Below, piece after piece: positions 8,268 to 9,189 of a DNA stretch of 9,189 nt. The first letter of the stretch is position 1. The number at the start of each line of letters is the position of its first letter. The notes beneath the pieces are model-generated. The model saw only the letters and a list, made by a program, of their open reading frames with translations, was not told where the DNA came from and searched no databases. A program made the position numbers and the translations under genes. The stretch is from Azonexus sp. (GTDB lineage: Bacteria; Pseudomonadota; Gammaproteobacteria; Burkholderiales; Rhodocyclaceae), in assembly GCA_030697085.1 (NCBI GenBank), contig JAUYQT010000060.1, positions 1 to 9,189 of the forward strand. The letters are read 5' to 3'.

Positions 8268-8285
8268 TTGTGAGATAACTCACAA
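8268..8285. promoter_or_regulatory. CRP-family binding site upstream of pelA
   Basis: An 18-bp perfect palindrome, TTGTGAG-ATAA-CTCACAA, contains the full CRP core TGTGA-N6-TCACA. Its centre (8276.5) is 61.5 bp upstream of the start predicted from the adjacent promoter, the class I activation position used at the E. coli lac promoter. The ligand and identity of the factor cannot be read from DNA: Vfr/CRP-type (cAMP) or Clp/Bcam1349-type (c-di-GMP) proteins both bind this kind of site. Activation is inferred from position; repression is possible. Confidence 0.65.
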
Positions 8286-8287
8286 CG

Positions 8288-8316
8288 CGAAAACCGAGTG
8301 CCGGCCCGGTTTTTCG
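8288..8316 (-). terminator. Weak terminator-like inverted repeat after nadA
   Basis: Arms CGAAAACCG (8288-8296) and CGGTTTTTCG (8307-8316) can pair with a one-base bulge around a 10-nt GC-rich loop. It starts about 21 nt past the nadA stop. On the nadA transcript the 3' arm ends in CGGUUUUCG, so the U-tract is part of the stem and short. It could end nadA transcription before the pel promoter, but efficiency is doubtful. Confidence 0.4.
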
Positions 8317-8337
8317 GGGAGTAATGACAGTTGCAAA

Positions 8338-9189
8338 TTACGAAATAGCCAGCATCCGGTCAAGCGCCAGTTTGGCCAGCACGGCTTCATGCGCCGGCAC
8401 CTTGATTTGATTGACGACTTTGCCCTCGACCAGGTTTTCCAGGGTCCAGGCCAGGTGTTGCGGGTCGATGCGCTGCATCGTCGAGCACATGCAGATGGTC
8501 GTCGCCATGAATTGGACGATCTTGTTCTGGGGCAGCACTTCGCGAGCCAGGCGATCAACCAGGTTTAATTCAGTGCCGACCAGCCAACGCGTGCCTGCCG
8601 GCGCTTCCTTGATGGTTTTGACGATATGCTCGGTCGAGCCGACGTAATCGGAAGCGGCGCAGACCTCGAAATTGCATTCGGGATGCGAAATCACCTGTCC
8701 GTCCGGATATTTAGCCCGGAAGGCGTCAATGTGGGATTTCTGAAACATCTGGTGTACCGAGCAATGGCCCTTCCAGAGCAGGATGCGGGCTTTTTTGATC
8801 TGCGCCGGGGTGAGTCCGCCAAGTTCAAGATCCGGGTCCCAGACGACCATCTCGTCCAGCGCAATGCCCAGGTTGTGACCGGTCCAGCGCCCGAGGTGCT
8901 GGTCGGGGAAAAACAGCACTTTCGGTCGGCGCTCGAAGGCCCATTGGGCAATCGTGCCGGCATTCGATGAGGTGCAAACAATGCCGCCGTGCTCGCCACA
9001 AAAGGCTTTTAAGTCGGCCGCCGAGTTGATGTAGGTGACCGGGGTGACCTCTTCTTCGGCATTCAGCACGTCATTCAGTTCGCGCCAGCAGCGTTCAACC
9101 TTGGCCAGTTTGGCCATGTCGGCCATCGAACAGCCGGCGGCCAGGTCGGGCAGGATGGCGATCTGTTCCGGGCGCGACATGATGTCGGC
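8338..9189 (-). CDS. nadA: NadA, quinolinate synthase (partial, N-terminus off window)
   Basis: The last 283 codons of nadA, open to the right edge; an internal Met lies at 9180, but the frame continues upstream (Ala-Asp-Ile before it) and the family is about 340-380 aa, so the true start is outside. NadA condenses iminoaspartate with dihydroxyacetone phosphate to quinolinate in NAD biosynthesis, using a [4Fe-4S] cluster in the cytoplasm. Visible family motifs include LPDLAAGCSMADM, VTYINSAADLKAFC, VCTSSNA, FFPDQHLGRWTG, LWKGHCSVHQMF, ISHPECNFEVC, YVGSTEHI, GTELNLV and CMCSTMQRI. By alignment from memory to E. coli and Thermotoga NadA, the cluster ligands are the Cys residues in GCSMADM and WKGHCSVH and the second Cys of CMCSTM; all are present. 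The region between the first two ligands is longer than in E. coli, as in the NadA subtype common in betaproteobacteria. It is transcribed in the same direction as pel, but no functional link is apparent. Confidence 0.96.
   Translation of the reverse strand, partial: ADIMSRPEQIAILPDLAAGCSMADMAKLAKVERCWRELNDVLNAEEEVTPVTYINSAADLKAFCGEHGGIVCTSSNAGTIAQWAFERRPKVLFFPDQHLGRWTGHNLGIALDEMVVWDPDLELGGLTPAQIKKARILLWKGHCSVHQMFQKSHIDAFRAKYPDGQVISHPECNFEVCAASDYVGSTEHIVKTIKEAPAGTRWLVGTELNLVDRLAREVLPQNKIVQFMATTICMCSTMQRIDPQHLAWTLENLVEGKVVNQIKVPAHEAVLAKLALDRMLAIS

Noticed and set aside
8268..8285. Palindrome as a LacI-type operator
   Set aside because: The half-sites resemble the lac operator, but the arms are 2 bp further apart than in the ideal lac operator, while the spacing fits TGTGA-N6-TCACA exactly. 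No lacI-like gene is nearby, so CRP-type is preferred.
1..9189. A wholly new biological system
   Set aside because: Every gene fits a known family: nadA and the pelABCD part of the Pel operon. No unexplained open frame, repeat array or mobile element remains.

Overview
The window is a bacterial chromosome segment of roughly 55-60% G+C by eye. All real genes lie on the minus strand, so transcription runs from high to low coordinates. In that order they are the 3' part of nadA (quinolinate synthase), a 143-bp intergenic region, and the first four genes of a Pel exopolysaccharide operon: pelA, pelB, pelC and the N-terminal three quarters of pelD. The gene order matches the canonical pelABCDEFG operon of Pseudomonas aeruginosa. 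pelE, pelF and pelG would be expected beyond the left edge but cannot be seen. The NadA subtype, base composition and general protein character suggest a betaproteobacterium, perhaps of the Rhodocyclales. That placement is inference from impression, not from a search.

The genes describe one export pathway. PelD is an inner-membrane protein with four predicted TM segments and a GAF domain. In P. aeruginosa it senses c-di-GMP through a degenerate GGDEF domain, which here lies off the window. PelA is a periplasmic two-activity enzyme, a glycoside hydrolase plus a polysaccharide deacetylase, that trims and de-N-acetylates the polymer. PelB is a very large inner-membrane-anchored TPR scaffold ending in an outer-membrane beta-barrel. 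PelC is the outer-membrane lipoprotein that funnels cationic polymer to the barrel. nadA is an unrelated NAD-biosynthesis neighbour.

The most informative non-coding stretch is 8195-8337. It holds a weak terminator-like inverted repeat after nadA, a perfect CRP-type palindrome (TGTGA-N6-TCACA), and a strong sigma70-type promoter (TTGACA, 16-bp spacer, TCTAAT). The predicted start site puts the palindrome centre at -61.5, the classic class I CRP position. Regulation of this pel operon by a CRP-family factor (cAMP- or c-di-GMP-responsive) is therefore a concrete hypothesis. Coding is otherwise nearly continuous: pelA and pelB overlap by 41 nt, pelB and pelC are 30 nt apart, and pelC and pelD are 18 nt apart. 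No mobile elements, CRISPR arrays, tRNA or rRNA genes were seen. The system itself is a known one; the new element is its apparent regulatory layout.
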